A stretch of 64,000 bases of DNA, from assembly GCF_026262505.1 (NCBI RefSeq), contig NC_067203.1, positions 14,334,392-14,398,391 of the forward strand, given 5' to 3'. Numbering within the stretch: position 1 is the stretch's first letter; each line of letters begins with the position of its first letter. The stretch is from Trichomonas vaginalis G3 (Eukaryota > Parabasalia > Trichomonadida > Trichomonadidae). The notes beneath the pieces are model-generated. The model searched no databases and was not told where the DNA came from. It saw only the letters and a list, made by a program, of their open reading frames with translations. Made by a program: the position numbers and the translations under genes. Of this stretch, positions 18,936-29,374 are shown in pieces.

Positions 18936-20844
18936 TTATTTTTTGGCACCATGTGAAATAAGAACTTCAGTAGTTTCTATACTATTACATTCTGTTGCAA
19001 CATGGAGTGCGGTTCGTCCAGATTGATCTTTTTCATTGATATTTGCACCATGTGTAATAAGAACTTCAGCGGTTTCTTTATTATTTTCATGTGCTGCAAT
19101 ATGAAGTGCGGTTTTTCCATATTCATCTTTTTCGTTGATATTTGCACCATGTGAAAGAAGAACTTCAGCAACTTCTTTACTATTATGTTCTGCTGTAATA
19201 TGAAGTGCAGTTGTTCCACGTTCATTTTTTTTCATTGATATTTGCGCCATGTGAAATAAGAACTTCGGCGGTTTCTTTTTTATTATATTGTGCTGCAATA
19301 TGAAGTGCGGTTTCTTCATATTCATCTTTTTCGTTGATATTTGCACCATGTGAAATAAGAACTTCAGCAGTTTCTTTTTTATTATATTGTGCTGCAATAT
19401 GAAGAGTGGTTCTTCCACAATCATCTTTTTCATTGATATTCGCACCATGTGAAATAAGAAGTTCTGCGATCTCTTCACAATTATTTTTTGTTGCATAATG
19501 AAGTGCAGTTAGTTCAAGTCTATCTTTTTCATTGATATTTGCGCCATGTGAAATAAGAACTTCAGCAACTTCTTTACTATTATATTCTGCTGTAATATGA
19601 AGTGCGGTTTCTCCATATTCATCTTTTTCGTTGATATTCGCACCATGTGAAATAAGAACTTCGGCGGTTTCTTTTTTATTATATTGTGCTGCAATATGAA
19701 GAGCGGTTTTTCCACAATCATCTTTTTCATTGATATTCGCACCATGTGAAAGAAGAACTACAGCAGTTTCTTTACTATTATGTTCTGCTGCAATATGAAG
19801 TGCAGTTAGTTCAAGTCTATCTTTTTCATTGACATTTGCGCCATGTGAAAGAAGAACTTCAGCAACTTCTTTACTATTATGTTCTGCTGCAATATGAAGT
19901 GCGGTTTTTCCATATTCAGCTTTTTCATTGATATTCGCACCATGTGAAAGGAAGTATTCCAAAAAGGATTGAATATTTAAAATCGGTGAATAAACAAAGC
20001 ATTTGTTTATATCATCAGTTTGATCGAAATAAACTAAAAAGGATTCAATATTATTGTAAATTCCACAGTATTCTAAATCGATGTCTATATTGTATTCATT
20101 CATCAAGAATGTAACAAAATCAATGTTGTGGGAAATAATTGCATATTTCATGCATTCTTTTTTCGGTTTTTTGTATTTCAAACATTCACTCATGATCTCA
20201 TTGTTTCTTCCTAAAAATGAAAATCCGAGACAATTTTTAGTTATTTCTGCGTTGAATTTTGTTCTTAATAACTTGAAACAATCAACAGCTCCATGGTAAC
20301 AACATAATTCAAGTAATGAATATCCTTTGTCAGAGTTTGGATATAAACTGCTTTCAAGTTTTTGATTTTTATCAAATCCTTCTGTTTCAGTGAATAAGAT
20401 GAATTTTTCTATGTCATTATTCATAATTGCTCTGTAAATTGTATTTTCTGTATGAATATCGAGTTTTTCAGAATTAACTTCTTTAAAATCGGCTGATTTG
20501 TCTAATTTAATTCCGTATTCTTTATAAAACAGGAAGTTTGAAATAGGTACAACACTTCTGACCTCTGTGACATGGTAATCATCAGATATGAGTTTGGCAA
20601 GGAATAAATATGACTTTGTATAGCGATTATTATACGGAATGATATCTAAAATGTCTTTAATAGCATTTGTTGGGGGATATTTCTTTGAATCAATCAATTC
20701 TGTTTTGATCATTTTATAAATTGTCTTTAATTCTTCTTCTTTTTCCGTTTTTAGCTGATACAATGCAAGATATGAATCGATGTAGTACTTATAGATACTT
20801 CGTAATTCGTTGTATTCGTTTAGATCAACGTCATGGTCCGACAT
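18936..20844 (-). pseudogene. DUF3447-ankyrin protein gene with one frameshift
   Basis: From the ATG at 20844 (MSDHDVDLNEYNELRS) 540 codons are open, down to a TGA at 19222-19224. They encode an N-terminal helical region, the DUF3447 block (LLELCCYHGAVDCFK, about residues 170-280) and about eight ankyrin repeats of the type TALHIAAEHNSKEVAEVLLSHGANINEKD. About three more repeats follow in another frame to 18936, ending in SHGAKK. The switch coincides with an eight-base T run (19225-19232), so it may be a real slippage mutation or a sequencing error. If real, the product simply ends after repeat eight. The function of the family is unknown; the ankyrin part would bind proteins. Confidence 0.85.
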
Positions 20845-21431
20845 TAATAATTTTTAAAAAAGACGCATTTGCAATCTACCATATGAAATACCTCTTAAAT
20901 TCATTAGAAGAAAAAAATATTACGTTATACATGTAGAAAACAATGATTTCGGATAATCGCAGAAGATTAAAATCACAGAATTAGTAGATAGAATGTATGA
21001 TGAGATGTATTTATGGCTATTTCTTCACAGTTTTGAACAATTTCAATGAATTTTGATCTTCAAATTTGCATGAGTATGACTTAGAATAATATCATTAAGT
21101 GAATAATTTATACACATAATAATAGAAGGTTAGGAATGATATTCATTGAGAATGAGTTGAATATATGAAATTGATTTTCAAATAAAAAGATATTTCATGA
21201 ATCTTTATCGATAGAAATCTGTCTCATAACAAAATTAAACCAATACATTGATATCATGACTCAATTAAATGTCTGGTTCACAAATCTGGAGAATGTGAGG
21301 TAAAAAACAAAACTCCTCTCGATATATGCTGAAAATGTAAGGTATAATGTATTCTTTGATTTTTCTAACTTGAATTCAATTTCTTGCATTTCAATGGATT
21401 TTGGATGTCTTCTGTTTTACAAAAGTAAAAA
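20845..21431. other. Divergent intergenic region
   Basis: AT-rich region between the ankyrin gene and the VPS9-like gene, which point away from each other, so it should hold both promoters. No clear initiator or repeat was found. Confidence 0.45.
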
Positions 21432-22703
21432 ATGTCTGACGAAGAGGATTTCCAGTATGAATCGATTCTATCTTTATACACAAGTCCTCTAGATCAGCCC
21501 AACTCAGAAGATCAAAATTCTCGCTCTTTAATATCACTAGCTGAATATCTTGATTTCATTGATAATTCTATTGAACAAGAAAAAGAAAAAGCTATGGACT
21601 TCAAAATTATCGATCCATCCTCCTATGACGATAAGATATATATGTATCTTTATGTTCTTAATTACTTTTCTAAGGAAACTGATAATGAAATCTTGAAAAA
21701 AGCAATGGAATTCTCTGAAGAAACGAAAAAAGTTACAAGACTACTTATGAACAAGCTTAAGAAAGATAATTCAATATATGTTAACGATAAAAAATTCATT
21801 TCAGATATGAAAAGTCGTATTCTAAAGAACAAAGAACTTTTACAGCTCAGATTTTATAAGAATTCACTTAATGCAAAGATGAATGATATGATTTCTGCAT
21901 TTCCTTTGCCATTATTAATAAATGAATTGAAAAGTACTTACTCCTCTGCCTTTTATAAGTACGATGATACATTAAATTACATTCATTATCCTCCTTTCGA
22001 TAGAGCTTTATCAATGTATCTCCATCATTCGCATTTTTCAACAATGATCGACCCAATTTGCAGAGTTATAGCAGATGGCAATATCAAGTCAGCTCTCATA
22101 GCATTGTCAGAACTTACCGAATTGTTAATGGCTGAAATTCAGAACATTCAATCAATCGGAAAATATGTTATGTATATTTCACTTGTTAGAGTCATTTTCG
22201 AGGAGAGTTATGCTATATATCCTGAATTGAATCTATTTCGCAAGGCAAATCTACTATTTTTGTCTCGTTGTTATGCATTTTCTGACAGAACTATCGGAGA
22301 TATTTCCGACATGCTTCCAAAGTATATTGTACGAAATTACACGAAAGGACTCCTTGTAAAGACTATGTTTAAGAAGAAATCTGTTGGTCTTTTGCAGGAA
22401 TTAGAGTATATGATAAATCCTATTGATTTAATGATCCATATCTACAAATCATGCATGCACATTAAGCAATACTTTGCATCAGATGCAGGAATTCTTTCAG
22501 AAAAAGACATGAATGTGTTGTTGCTTTGTTTATTATCAATTGCTCCACCTTGCAACTGTGTTTCCATTGCAAGATTCTTATTCCATTGGAAGGATATCGC
22601 TCTAAAGCCGGAAGCGAAGGCCTGTATTGATAATTTTGTTGGAGCTGTTCAAATTTTATATAATTTTACAGAAAATGTAGAAGAAGAGGAAGAGGAGGAA
22701 TGA
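21432..22703 (+). CDS. VPS9-domain-like protein (possible Rab5-type exchange factor)
   Basis: A 423-residue protein. The C-terminal third fits the VPS9 fold: a helix with P-DLMIHIYKSCMHI (about 327-341), then LSEKDMNVLLLCLLSIAPPCNCVSIARFL (about 354-382). The latter corresponds to the ADELLPVLVYVIIKANPPNL region of VPS9 proteins, where the conserved Asp contacts the Rab nucleotide site. The N-terminus is acidic and the middle is helical. The protein ends in a poly-Glu tail (eight Glu). VPS9 proteins activate Rab5-class GTPases on endosomes. The match is by pattern only and the middle region has no recognised domain. Confidence 0.6.
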   Translation: MSDEEDFQYESILSLYTSPLDQPNSEDQNSRSLISLAEYLDFIDNSIEQEKEKAMDFKIIDPSSYDDKIYMYLYVLNYFSKETDNEILKKAMEFSEETKKVTRLLMNKLKKDNSIYVNDKKFISDMKSRILKNKELLQLRFYKNSLNAKMNDMISAFPLPLLINELKSTYSSAFYKYDDTLNYIHYPPFDRALSMYLHHSHFSTMIDPICRVIADGNIKSALIALSELTELLMAEIQNIQSIGKYVMYISLVRVIFEESYAIYPELNLFRKANLLFLSRCYAFSDRTIGDISDMLPKYIVRNYTKGLLVKTMFKKKSVGLLQELEYMINPIDLMIHIYKSCMHIKQYFASDAGILSEKDMNVLLLCLLSIAPPCNCVSIARFLFHWKDIALKPEAKACIDNFVGAVQILYNFTENVEEEEEEE

Positions 22704-23163
22704 AATTAGAAGTATAAACAATTGTTATGTGAATAAACCTTTATTTTGCTATGAAAAATGAAAATATCTCTTTCCAAATTTTTGAATATTGAAAACATAA
22801 TCAGTATTCTATGGATTTCACTTTCTTACCAGTCAATATTGTTTTATGCAACTAGATTTTTGCCATTCTTTTAGATAAATTCAAGTGCTGACGAATGATC
22901 GAATTTATTGTTTAAACTTTTCATATAAATTTTATGGTGAATTGATTCTTATACTAGTAGAGATTATATATCTTGATTTTACGGAAGAAAATTTTACGAC
23001 ACATTTTTGTGAAAATTGAGCAATTTGAAAAACGATGAGAATTCTTTTGAAATATTATGTTATATCTAGTTTACAGTACTATTTAAATCGCGGTAGGATT
23101 AACCGTTATTTGTATTGAAACAAACTCCGGTAAAAACAAACAAAAAATAGGCATCAAGATTAC
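22704..23163. other. Intergenic spacer
   Basis: AT-rich; holds the leader of the tetraspanin gene. No other feature seen. Confidence 0.5.
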
Positions 23164-24030
23164 ATGGGAAAACGAAAAGCGAAATCGTCCATATGTGGAA
23201 ATCTGACGATTGCATCTGCCTCTTTCCTATCATGGACACTTTTCATGTTTATAGTTGCATTCTTTATGTACATTTTCACAATTCAAGATTATAAACCGTC
23301 GATTTTAGTACTTTGCTTTCTATCAGTACTAATCATTATATCAACTATATCGATAGGAATCGGCTGTATTCCGATTTGCGTTCACCATAGAGTGTTTTAC
23401 GTAATAAACGGAGTTTTGATGTTGCTAATTTTCCTGGTTTACCTGATAATTGTACTCATTTTCATGGTAAAAAGATCAGCCGTATATACTGCCGTTGGAA
23501 AATTTTGGGGTCACAAAGATTTTAAATTTGATTATTGGATTGAGAACCAATTACAATGCTGCGGATATCCTAAGCGTAATAACACAGCTTGTGATAAAAG
23601 ACTCTACACCTGTGACGTTGTATTTGAATACAAATTCAAGAAACGAGTGAAATATATTTCAATAATTTTTATTCTCATTATCTTCCAACTTGCTGCTTCT
23701 ATTGTTGGGTTTGTTTACTTCCACAGACTTAATAATGCGCGTGTCGAGGCTGATTCGGCAGAACAAAATCCGGAACCAGAAAATAAACCAGAAACTACAA
23801 TTTCTGATTCTAAACTGATTCCAGAAGGATACCCAGGTGATGAAGAAGATAGTCCTCTATTTAATCAGCAACAGAATGATGAGAGTGATGAAGAAGAGGA
23901 AGAAACTCCTTCCGTCGAAATTAATCAGAAGGAATCAATTGAAGAAGAAGAAACCGAAGATGATGATGAGGAAGAAGATGAAGAAGAAATCAAAGTTTCA
24001 ACTCCTCAACGCAAACATCGAAAATCTTAG
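23164..24030 (+). CDS. Tetraspanin
   Basis: A 288-residue protein with four membrane segments (about 18-40, 46-70, 78-101 and 163-187) and a large extracellular loop. The loop carries the tetraspanin signature CCG (132-134, in LQCCGYP) plus further cysteines at 143 and 150 that can form the second disulphide. The loop is short for the family. The C-terminal cytoplasmic tail is unusually long (about 100 residues) and very acidic (poly-Glu/Asp), ending in a basic KHRKS. Trichomonad tetraspanins occur on the cell surface and in vesicles and have been linked to adherence. The tail's acidity suggests a partner-binding role; that is inference. Confidence 0.85.
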   Translation: MGKRKAKSSICGNLTIASASFLSWTLFMFIVAFFMYIFTIQDYKPSILVLCFLSVLIIISTISIGIGCIPICVHHRVFYVINGVLMLLIFLVYLIIVLIFMVKRSAVYTAVGKFWGHKDFKFDYWIENQLQCCGYPKRNNTACDKRLYTCDVVFEYKFKKRVKYISIIFILIIFQLAASIVGFVYFHRLNNARVEADSAEQNPEPENKPETTISDSKLIPEGYPGDEEDSPLFNQQQNDESDEEEEETPSVEINQKESIEEEETEDDDEEEDEEEIKVSTPQRKHRKS

Positions 24031-24434
24031 TTTGTTTTTTGCAAAACTGATTGTTGAATCTGTTTTGATGTTTAATATTTATTGTTAGTAAATATCCATG
24101 CGATATTATTATATTTAATTAGTAATACCATGATAATTTTTTGAGAATTCGATAATTATAACGAAAAATAGCGTATTTTCACATCTAACAGATATTTTAG
24201 ATATCAAATTATTTGAATTTTGCTTTCACATGATGCAAATATCAATTCTTGAAGAAAAAATCTTTTCATTGAACTTCCTGAAGAAAAAATCTTATCATTG
24301 ATTAAAGCAAAAGCGTTCAATAAGCAAGTCCATGAGTCATTCTATGTCATATTACCGATAAAATTAAATGAAAAAATTATAATTTTACATTAATTAGTAT
24401 AATCAAACATTTATTAATAAACATAATATAACAT
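24031..24434. other. Intergenic spacer
   Basis: AT-rich spacer between convergent genes. A short near-duplicate (TTGAAGAAAAAATCTTTTCATTGA near 24249 and TGAAGAAAAAATCTTATCATTGA near 24279) sits in it; nothing else. Confidence 0.5.
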
Positions 24435-25064
24435 CTAATATTCATTGATTGTCTTCGATAAATCGTCAAGTCTTTTGGAAAGATCACGTATATCTAATTT
24501 AATAACAATTTTCATAAGTGTGTCTGTATCTAATGATAGAAAGCTATTTTTAATTTCTTCTATTCCTGTATTTTGGGCTTCTTCTAACGCAACTGATTTA
24601 TTTATTGAATAATAAAGTTGTTTAAGTTCATCTGTTGGGAGATTTATAATACTATTATGTAATTTAGATAATGACTGGAGTTTATTTGCTTCTATATCCA
24701 ATGCATTTACGTATTTTGCCATGTGTATGACTTTTGCTTTAAAAGATGGTGGTATTGCGCCTTCCAATAGTTTTTCAGAAGATATATCGTTTCTGTTATT
24801 AATTAAATCTTCATAAAATAAGCAAAGACATAATAATTGCGACATTTCTGATGACTCTATGGTAGGATGTGGAATCGAGTTCAATGTTAGCTCTAAATCT
24901 TCCAAATTTTCGAAAATTTCGTTTTGATAATTAATTCCCCATGGACATTGATTTATTTCGTCGAATGCATCATTAAGATCTTTTGCAATTCTGTTGAATT
25001 CATGAGTACTGTCTGCATATTTCTCTACTTTATACCTCTCATCAATCTTTTCCTGTCGAGACAT
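24435..25064 (-). CDS. Hypothetical helical protein
   Basis: A 209-residue protein from the ATG at 25064, which lies 7 bp behind the motif AAAAAGTGTCA. It is predicted almost wholly alpha-helical, with heptad-like Leu/Ile spacing and a C-terminal helix (LDIRDLSKRLDDLSKTINEY). There is no signal peptide or membrane segment. In size and style it resembles the protein at 55472-56041, but I cannot show homology by eye. The 140-bp gap to the signal peptide peptidase gene, transcribed divergently, suggests a shared promoter region. Confidence 0.65.
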   Translation of the reverse strand: MSRQEKIDERYKVEKYADSTHEFNRIAKDLNDAFDEINQCPWGINYQNEIFENLEDLELTLNSIPHPTIESSEMSQLLCLCLFYEDLINNRNDISSEKLLEGAIPPSFKAKVIHMAKYVNALDIEANKLQSLSKLHNSIINLPTDELKQLYYSINKSVALEEAQNTGIEEIKNSFLSLDTDTLMKIVIKLDIRDLSKRLDDLSKTINEY

Positions 25065-25206
25065 TCAAGTTGACACTTTTTAAAAAATCAATTATGTCAC
25101 TTTTTGTGATTTCTTTCCTGCATTATCATTAACAATTGCAAACTCGGGAGGATGTATCTATCAAGAATTTGTGTTTATTTCTCAAAAAATTTATTGAAAT
25201 ATTGTG

Positions 25207-26187
25207 ATGTCGTTCCTAAGCACCTTCTTTAACAAAAATTTCTTGTCAATTCATATTCAATCTACTGCGTGCATTCTATATGCATGTGGTATGACAGTCG
25301 GTGCAATATTTCCTCAGTCACTAATAGATTATCGTATGCAAAACAACGAAGAAAATGAAATAACGAACGGCTATGTTGTATATTGGTTAATATTAGCATC
25401 AATTGTACTTATATTAATGTTTTATTTTAAGGAATACATGTTAATTTTCATTACAATTGACGTCGCTTTATATGGATGCTATTCATTTTACAAATTTATA
25501 TTCTATTACATAGATTACATACAACCATCTAAGTTTTCAACCCCAATTGCGATAATATTATCTCTAATCAACGGAATTAACTGTTATATAACGCAAAATC
25601 AGATTGCTATCAATTCGTTTGCTCATGCTATGGCAATTACAGCTATTCAATCCCTTAAGATTTCGAAATTACAAACTTTATTATTTTTCGGAATTGGTTT
25701 CATGATTCATGATATTTATTGGGTATTTTATTCGGATAGAATATTCAACAAAAGTGTTATGATGGAATCTGCAAGATCAGCTTCCCATCTTCCAATTCTG
25801 ATCTCCGCCGGAACAAAACATAACACTAACATGTTGGGTCTCGGTGACATCGTATTACCAGGACTTATACTAAATTTCTTCATCAGATATGATTATGTTG
25901 CAAAAACTTCTTCTTTCAAAATTGGAATTATTGGATACCTTGTTGGAGTCATTCTTGCAAGCGTGGCCGTTAATATAACTAAGTTTGGCCAGCCAGCGTT
26001 GCTCTATATCATTCCAAGTGTTTTGATATTCTCCATTTTAACTTTGAAAGTACAAAATAAGCTCACTGACTGTTGGTCAAATGGAACTACTTGTTTTGAT
26101 ACTGCAAGTGTTGATGGAACTATTGAACATCAAAGTTCTGATGAAATTACTCTTGAAGTTGTTGAAGAAGAGGAGAAAAAGGAATAA
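25207..26187 (+). CDS. Signal peptide peptidase (presenilin-type aspartyl protease)
   Basis: A 326-residue multi-pass membrane protein with all three family motifs: the catalytic Asp in IHDIYWVF (D169, corresponding to YD), GLGD (211-214, catalytic D214) and the PAL motif in QPALL (262-266). The spacing and order match the A22B family, which cleaves leftover signal peptides and other type II membrane segments inside the ER membrane. About nine hydrophobic segments are visible. The YD tyrosine is replaced by His. The tail is acidic (VVEEEEKKE) instead of the usual KKXX retrieval signal. The start is the ATG at 25207; a GTG lies just upstream. Confidence 0.9.
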   Translation: MSFLSTFFNKNFLSIHIQSTACILYACGMTVGAIFPQSLIDYRMQNNEENEITNGYVVYWLILASIVLILMFYFKEYMLIFITIDVALYGCYSFYKFIFYYIDYIQPSKFSTPIAIILSLINGINCYITQNQIAINSFAHAMAITAIQSLKISKLQTLLFFGIGFMIHDIYWVFYSDRIFNKSVMMESARSASHLPILISAGTKHNTNMLGLGDIVLPGLILNFFIRYDYVAKTSSFKIGIIGYLVGVILASVAVNITKFGQPALLYIIPSVLIFSILTLKVQNKLTDCWSNGTTCFDTASVDGTIEHQSSDEITLEVVEEEEKKE

Positions 26188-26520
26188 CTATATTAGTGCT
26201 TGTGTTTGATTAATAAATGTTCTATTTATACCGTAAATTTTTTTCAATTAATTCTATCAGGGCTTCAATGTAATAATATACGAGCTTCTAATGACATTAT
26301 TATATGACGCATTTTAATGAATAACAAAAAAAGTATAACAACCATATTAGGAACTATATAATGTTTTATAATAACTTTTTATCGACCAAAAATACTAACT
26401 CTTCACCTTAGAAATTGGGATATTAAGATAGGGATGTTAGAAAGTGGTAAATACACCCTTAAAAATTAAAATATTTTGAAAAGTTGACATAATGAATTTT
26501 TAACTAAGTAAATGATTGAG
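26188..26520. other. Spacer with dispersed repeat
   Basis: AT-rich. The stretch 26401-26470 (CACCTTAGAAATTGGGATAT ... ACACCCTTAAAAA) resembles 8286-8376, so it is a low-copy dispersed repeat. Both copies lie beside ankyrin pseudogenes. Confidence 0.45.
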
Positions 26521-26709
26521 CTAATTGGTACAAATAGTTTTTAAGTAATCTCTTACTTTACCTGTTGCAAACATCAGTGCCGTTCTTCCATCATATCTCT
26601 TTGCTTCTTTATTAGCTCCAACTGTGATAAGATTTTGAACAACGTCAAGTTTATTATATCTTGATGCATAAATGAGTGGAGTATTTCCATGATTATCCTT
26701 TGCTTTCAT
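26521..26709 (-). pseudogene. Ankyrin gene fragment
   Basis: 62 codons encode one full ankyrin repeat (NTPLIYASRYNKLDVVQNLITVGANKEAK) and the start of a last one, with a family-typical end. They most resemble the repeats of the gene at 11440-13275. No upstream domain follows beyond 26709, so this is an isolated 3' relic. Confidence 0.75.
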
Positions 26710-26787
26710 ATAATCAATTCATCAACAGAATGACGGAAAATTATTGGATACGATTTAAATAAAAAGTGACAAATTCCTTATTAAGAG

Positions 26788-28011
26788 ATGCAATGTTCCA
26801 ATGCTGCATTCAAAACAGTTAAATCCATTGCTGACCAGCTCGGTATTAAAATCAAAAATGATGCTCTTGCAGAATCTCTTGCTCAAGATGCTGAATATCG
26901 TGTTTCTAAGTTTATTCAGCCTTTAGTTAATTATTTTGAAAATTCAGCTGATAAATATCTTACTACAGACCATATAAATCATATACTTAGAGTACAAGCA
27001 ATTCCTCCAATTTTTGGCTTCACAAATAAAAGTGAATTAGAGTTAACTCCACCACAGAGTACACAAGATACTACGTTTTATGCATACATCGATAAAAAAG
27101 TTGAATTGTCTCAAATTTGCAACGAAACAACTCAAACTCAAAATAGACCTCGTGAAATTAAGACATCATACAAATTAATTAACGGCCAGATAATAAACAA
27201 TATGCGTACTAGTAATCCCGCATCAAATGACAATGGAATTAAGTCTATTTTTGACCAATTTAATAAAAGCGGTAATACATTTGATCCAATGTCCAAAGAT
27301 AAAGAGCAAAATGAATTAACCGAAGATCTCAAATCATTTTACACCAGTATTGTTTCTGAATTATCAAATCCAGTTGAAAACGAAACTGTTTACGAAGAAT
27401 TGAGCCAAACAGGTGGAATTCAACCACTTATTCCATACTTCTTACATTTCTTCTATTTCCAGATAGCTTCTTTTCTTGATAAAATTGAAGCGATGAAAGC
27501 AGTTGGAAAAGCCGTTGTAGCACTTCTTATCAACAGATCCGTTCAGATAGACATATACGCACACTCATTTATGAAGATCGGAATTTGTTTGGCCACAAAA
27601 GAAGTAATTACAAAATGCGCAAGAGAAGATTGCTATATTAGAGATATCGGTGCGAATATTGTAAGCTTGATAACAAGCAGATGCTTGAATAGCTTTCCAA
27701 ACGCTGATATCGAATGTTTTAATTATTTCAACGATATAATCTTTTCAGAAAACAACTCGATTCATGTATTGTATGGAGCTCTTTCTGGTATATTTTCATT
27801 GGGTAATGATTATATTGAAAGAATTCTTCCGCATCTTCCTTTCATTTTGAGATATGCACACTCTATATCGTCTGGAGATGATACTTACTTCCACCTTGTT
27901 CGTAGATTGATCTGCGATGAACTTACAAGGATTCCTGGAAATTCTGAGCTTCATGATAAGGCTCAGCAGATTTACACCGTTATCAACTCTGAATTTAGAG
28001 AAACATTTTAA
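26788..28011 (+). CDS. TAF6: TAF6-like subunit of TFIID (histone-fold plus HEAT domain)
   Basis: A 407-residue protein. Residues about 9-76 form a TAF6-type histone fold (VKSIADQLGIKIKNDALAESL ... YLTTDHINHIL), ending in the typical PPIFGF that follows it in TAF6. A polar linker (about 80-180) leads to a helical C-terminal domain (about 180-400) matching the HEAT-repeat TAF6C region. TAF6 pairs with TAF9 in TFIID and SAGA. Its presence fits a lineage whose core promoter recognition is divergent but which keeps some TAFs. The start ATG lies 16 bp after AAAAAGTGACA. Confidence 0.85.
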   Translation: MQCSNAAFKTVKSIADQLGIKIKNDALAESLAQDAEYRVSKFIQPLVNYFENSADKYLTTDHINHILRVQAIPPIFGFTNKSELELTPPQSTQDTTFYAYIDKKVELSQICNETTQTQNRPREIKTSYKLINGQIINNMRTSNPASNDNGIKSIFDQFNKSGNTFDPMSKDKEQNELTEDLKSFYTSIVSELSNPVENETVYEELSQTGGIQPLIPYFLHFFYFQIASFLDKIEAMKAVGKAVVALLINRSVQIDIYAHSFMKIGICLATKEVITKCAREDCYIRDIGANIVSLITSRCLNSFPNADIECFNYFNDIIFSENNSIHVLYGALSGIFSLGNDYIERILPHLPFILRYAHSISSGDDTYFHLVRRLICDELTRIPGNSELHDKAQQIYTVINSEFRETF

Positions 28012-28327
28012 TATCAACTGTAATTTAGCTATATCTGACTATTGTTTTATAAAGTTAACCTTTGTTTTAATAATTAATTATTAAAATTTTTTTTTCTTCA
28101 ATTTCAATCATTAAGTTGACTAAATGCAACTCATCGGTCTCAGAAATAAGATTATTATAGAATTGATACTCCAAAATGGATCGATTACGAAAAGTTCGCG
28201 ATCAAATATGTATATTCAGGATAATTATATGAGAAAAATTATTGTATTAGTTATAAGGATCATATTGATCATGTTTAAATTATGGCCATATAAAAATTTA
28301 AAATTCAAAACGGCTATTTTATAAAAA
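28012..28327. other. Intergenic spacer
   Basis: AT-rich; leads into the membrane-protein gene at 28328. Open frames here lack coding character. Confidence 0.5.
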
Positions 28328-29164
28328 ATGTTGAAAAATACTGAAAATGGGTATCCTCCACACTTTTTTGTGTGGCTTGGCACATTTGTATGCCCATTTT
28401 TATTAAATATAGCTGTAATTCTCTTCATTTGCTTTATTTACTCATCGTCAGCAGCTGAACATTCAACCCGCAATATTATTTGCTACACAACAATATGTGT
28501 TCACTACGTGATTGGCATGATATTCTTCGGAATATTCATATTTACAACAAATATTATAGAAACGATCGCAGATAATTACGTTTTAGGATTATTCGCAGCA
28601 ATATGCATGACAATTGGTTATCCACTTTACTATTTGTTCACGCTTCCATTCATTGTTTACTATCTTATATTAGCAATCGGAACTCCTTATCAACTTTGGG
28701 AAAAAATGACAAAAGGAAATTGCTGCTCATGTTTAAGTTTATCAGATTCAAATCATGCAGGAATTATGGTGTTAAAGGGACTTTACATTGGTTTAGGCTT
28801 CTTTCTCTTCTTAATTCTTTATATTATCGTATTTATCATATCAATCCCGCTCCTTTATATTTTCCTCTTCCCATTGGGTTTCGGTCCATTTGGATGCTGT
28901 TTACATCAGTATATCCTCGAAAGAATGGAAACTATAGATAGACTTTGGCACTTAATGAATACTTGTGGCCGTATGGAAATTCAAGCGCATGCTTTCGGTC
29001 AGTGCCTAGCAATGATTATCCTTGCCGCTGTTGCACTTGGTTTGGTTGGTGTTCTAATTTGGTATCACTTATTACTTCTTATTGTAGCAATTTTGTGCTT
29101 CCTTCTTTGCTTCTATCCAGCAGTTTTCCCATGGGTTAGCTGGTCATCTAAGCAAATGGTATAA
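28328..29164 (+). CDS. Polytopic membrane protein of unknown function
   Basis: A 278-residue, very hydrophobic protein with about six to eight membrane segments: about 14-38, 48-74, 83-120 (one or two), 148-188 (two) and 222-270 (two). A short Cys-rich loop (KGNCCSCLSLS, about 130-140) could be palmitoylated or bind metal, and a second Cys pair lies in FGCCLH. No transporter or enzyme signature is seen. The start is an ATG after an A-rich leader. It is likely trichomonad-specific. Confidence 0.7.
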   Translation: MLKNTENGYPPHFFVWLGTFVCPFLLNIAVILFICFIYSSSAAEHSTRNIICYTTICVHYVIGMIFFGIFIFTTNIIETIADNYVLGLFAAICMTIGYPLYYLFTLPFIVYYLILAIGTPYQLWEKMTKGNCCSCLSLSDSNHAGIMVLKGLYIGLGFFLFLILYIIVFIISIPLLYIFLFPLGFGPFGCCLHQYILERMETIDRLWHLMNTCGRMEIQAHAFGQCLAMIILAAVALGLVGVLIWYHLLLLIVAILCFLLCFYPAVFPWVSWSSKQMV

Positions 29165-29374
29165 CTTCGTGTGTTTTTTGTATAATTTATTTTTTTCTTT
29201 TTTACATGTATAAATATATCTAGATTAATATATAATTCTCGATGTTTTTGGATGCTTTGTCTGGTATTATTAATCTTAGAAATAAAAAATGAAGAAATTT
29301 CAAAATTGAAAAAAAAAATCGATTTGGTAAATATTCATATCATATATAGAGAGAGTTTAATATAACAAGATACA

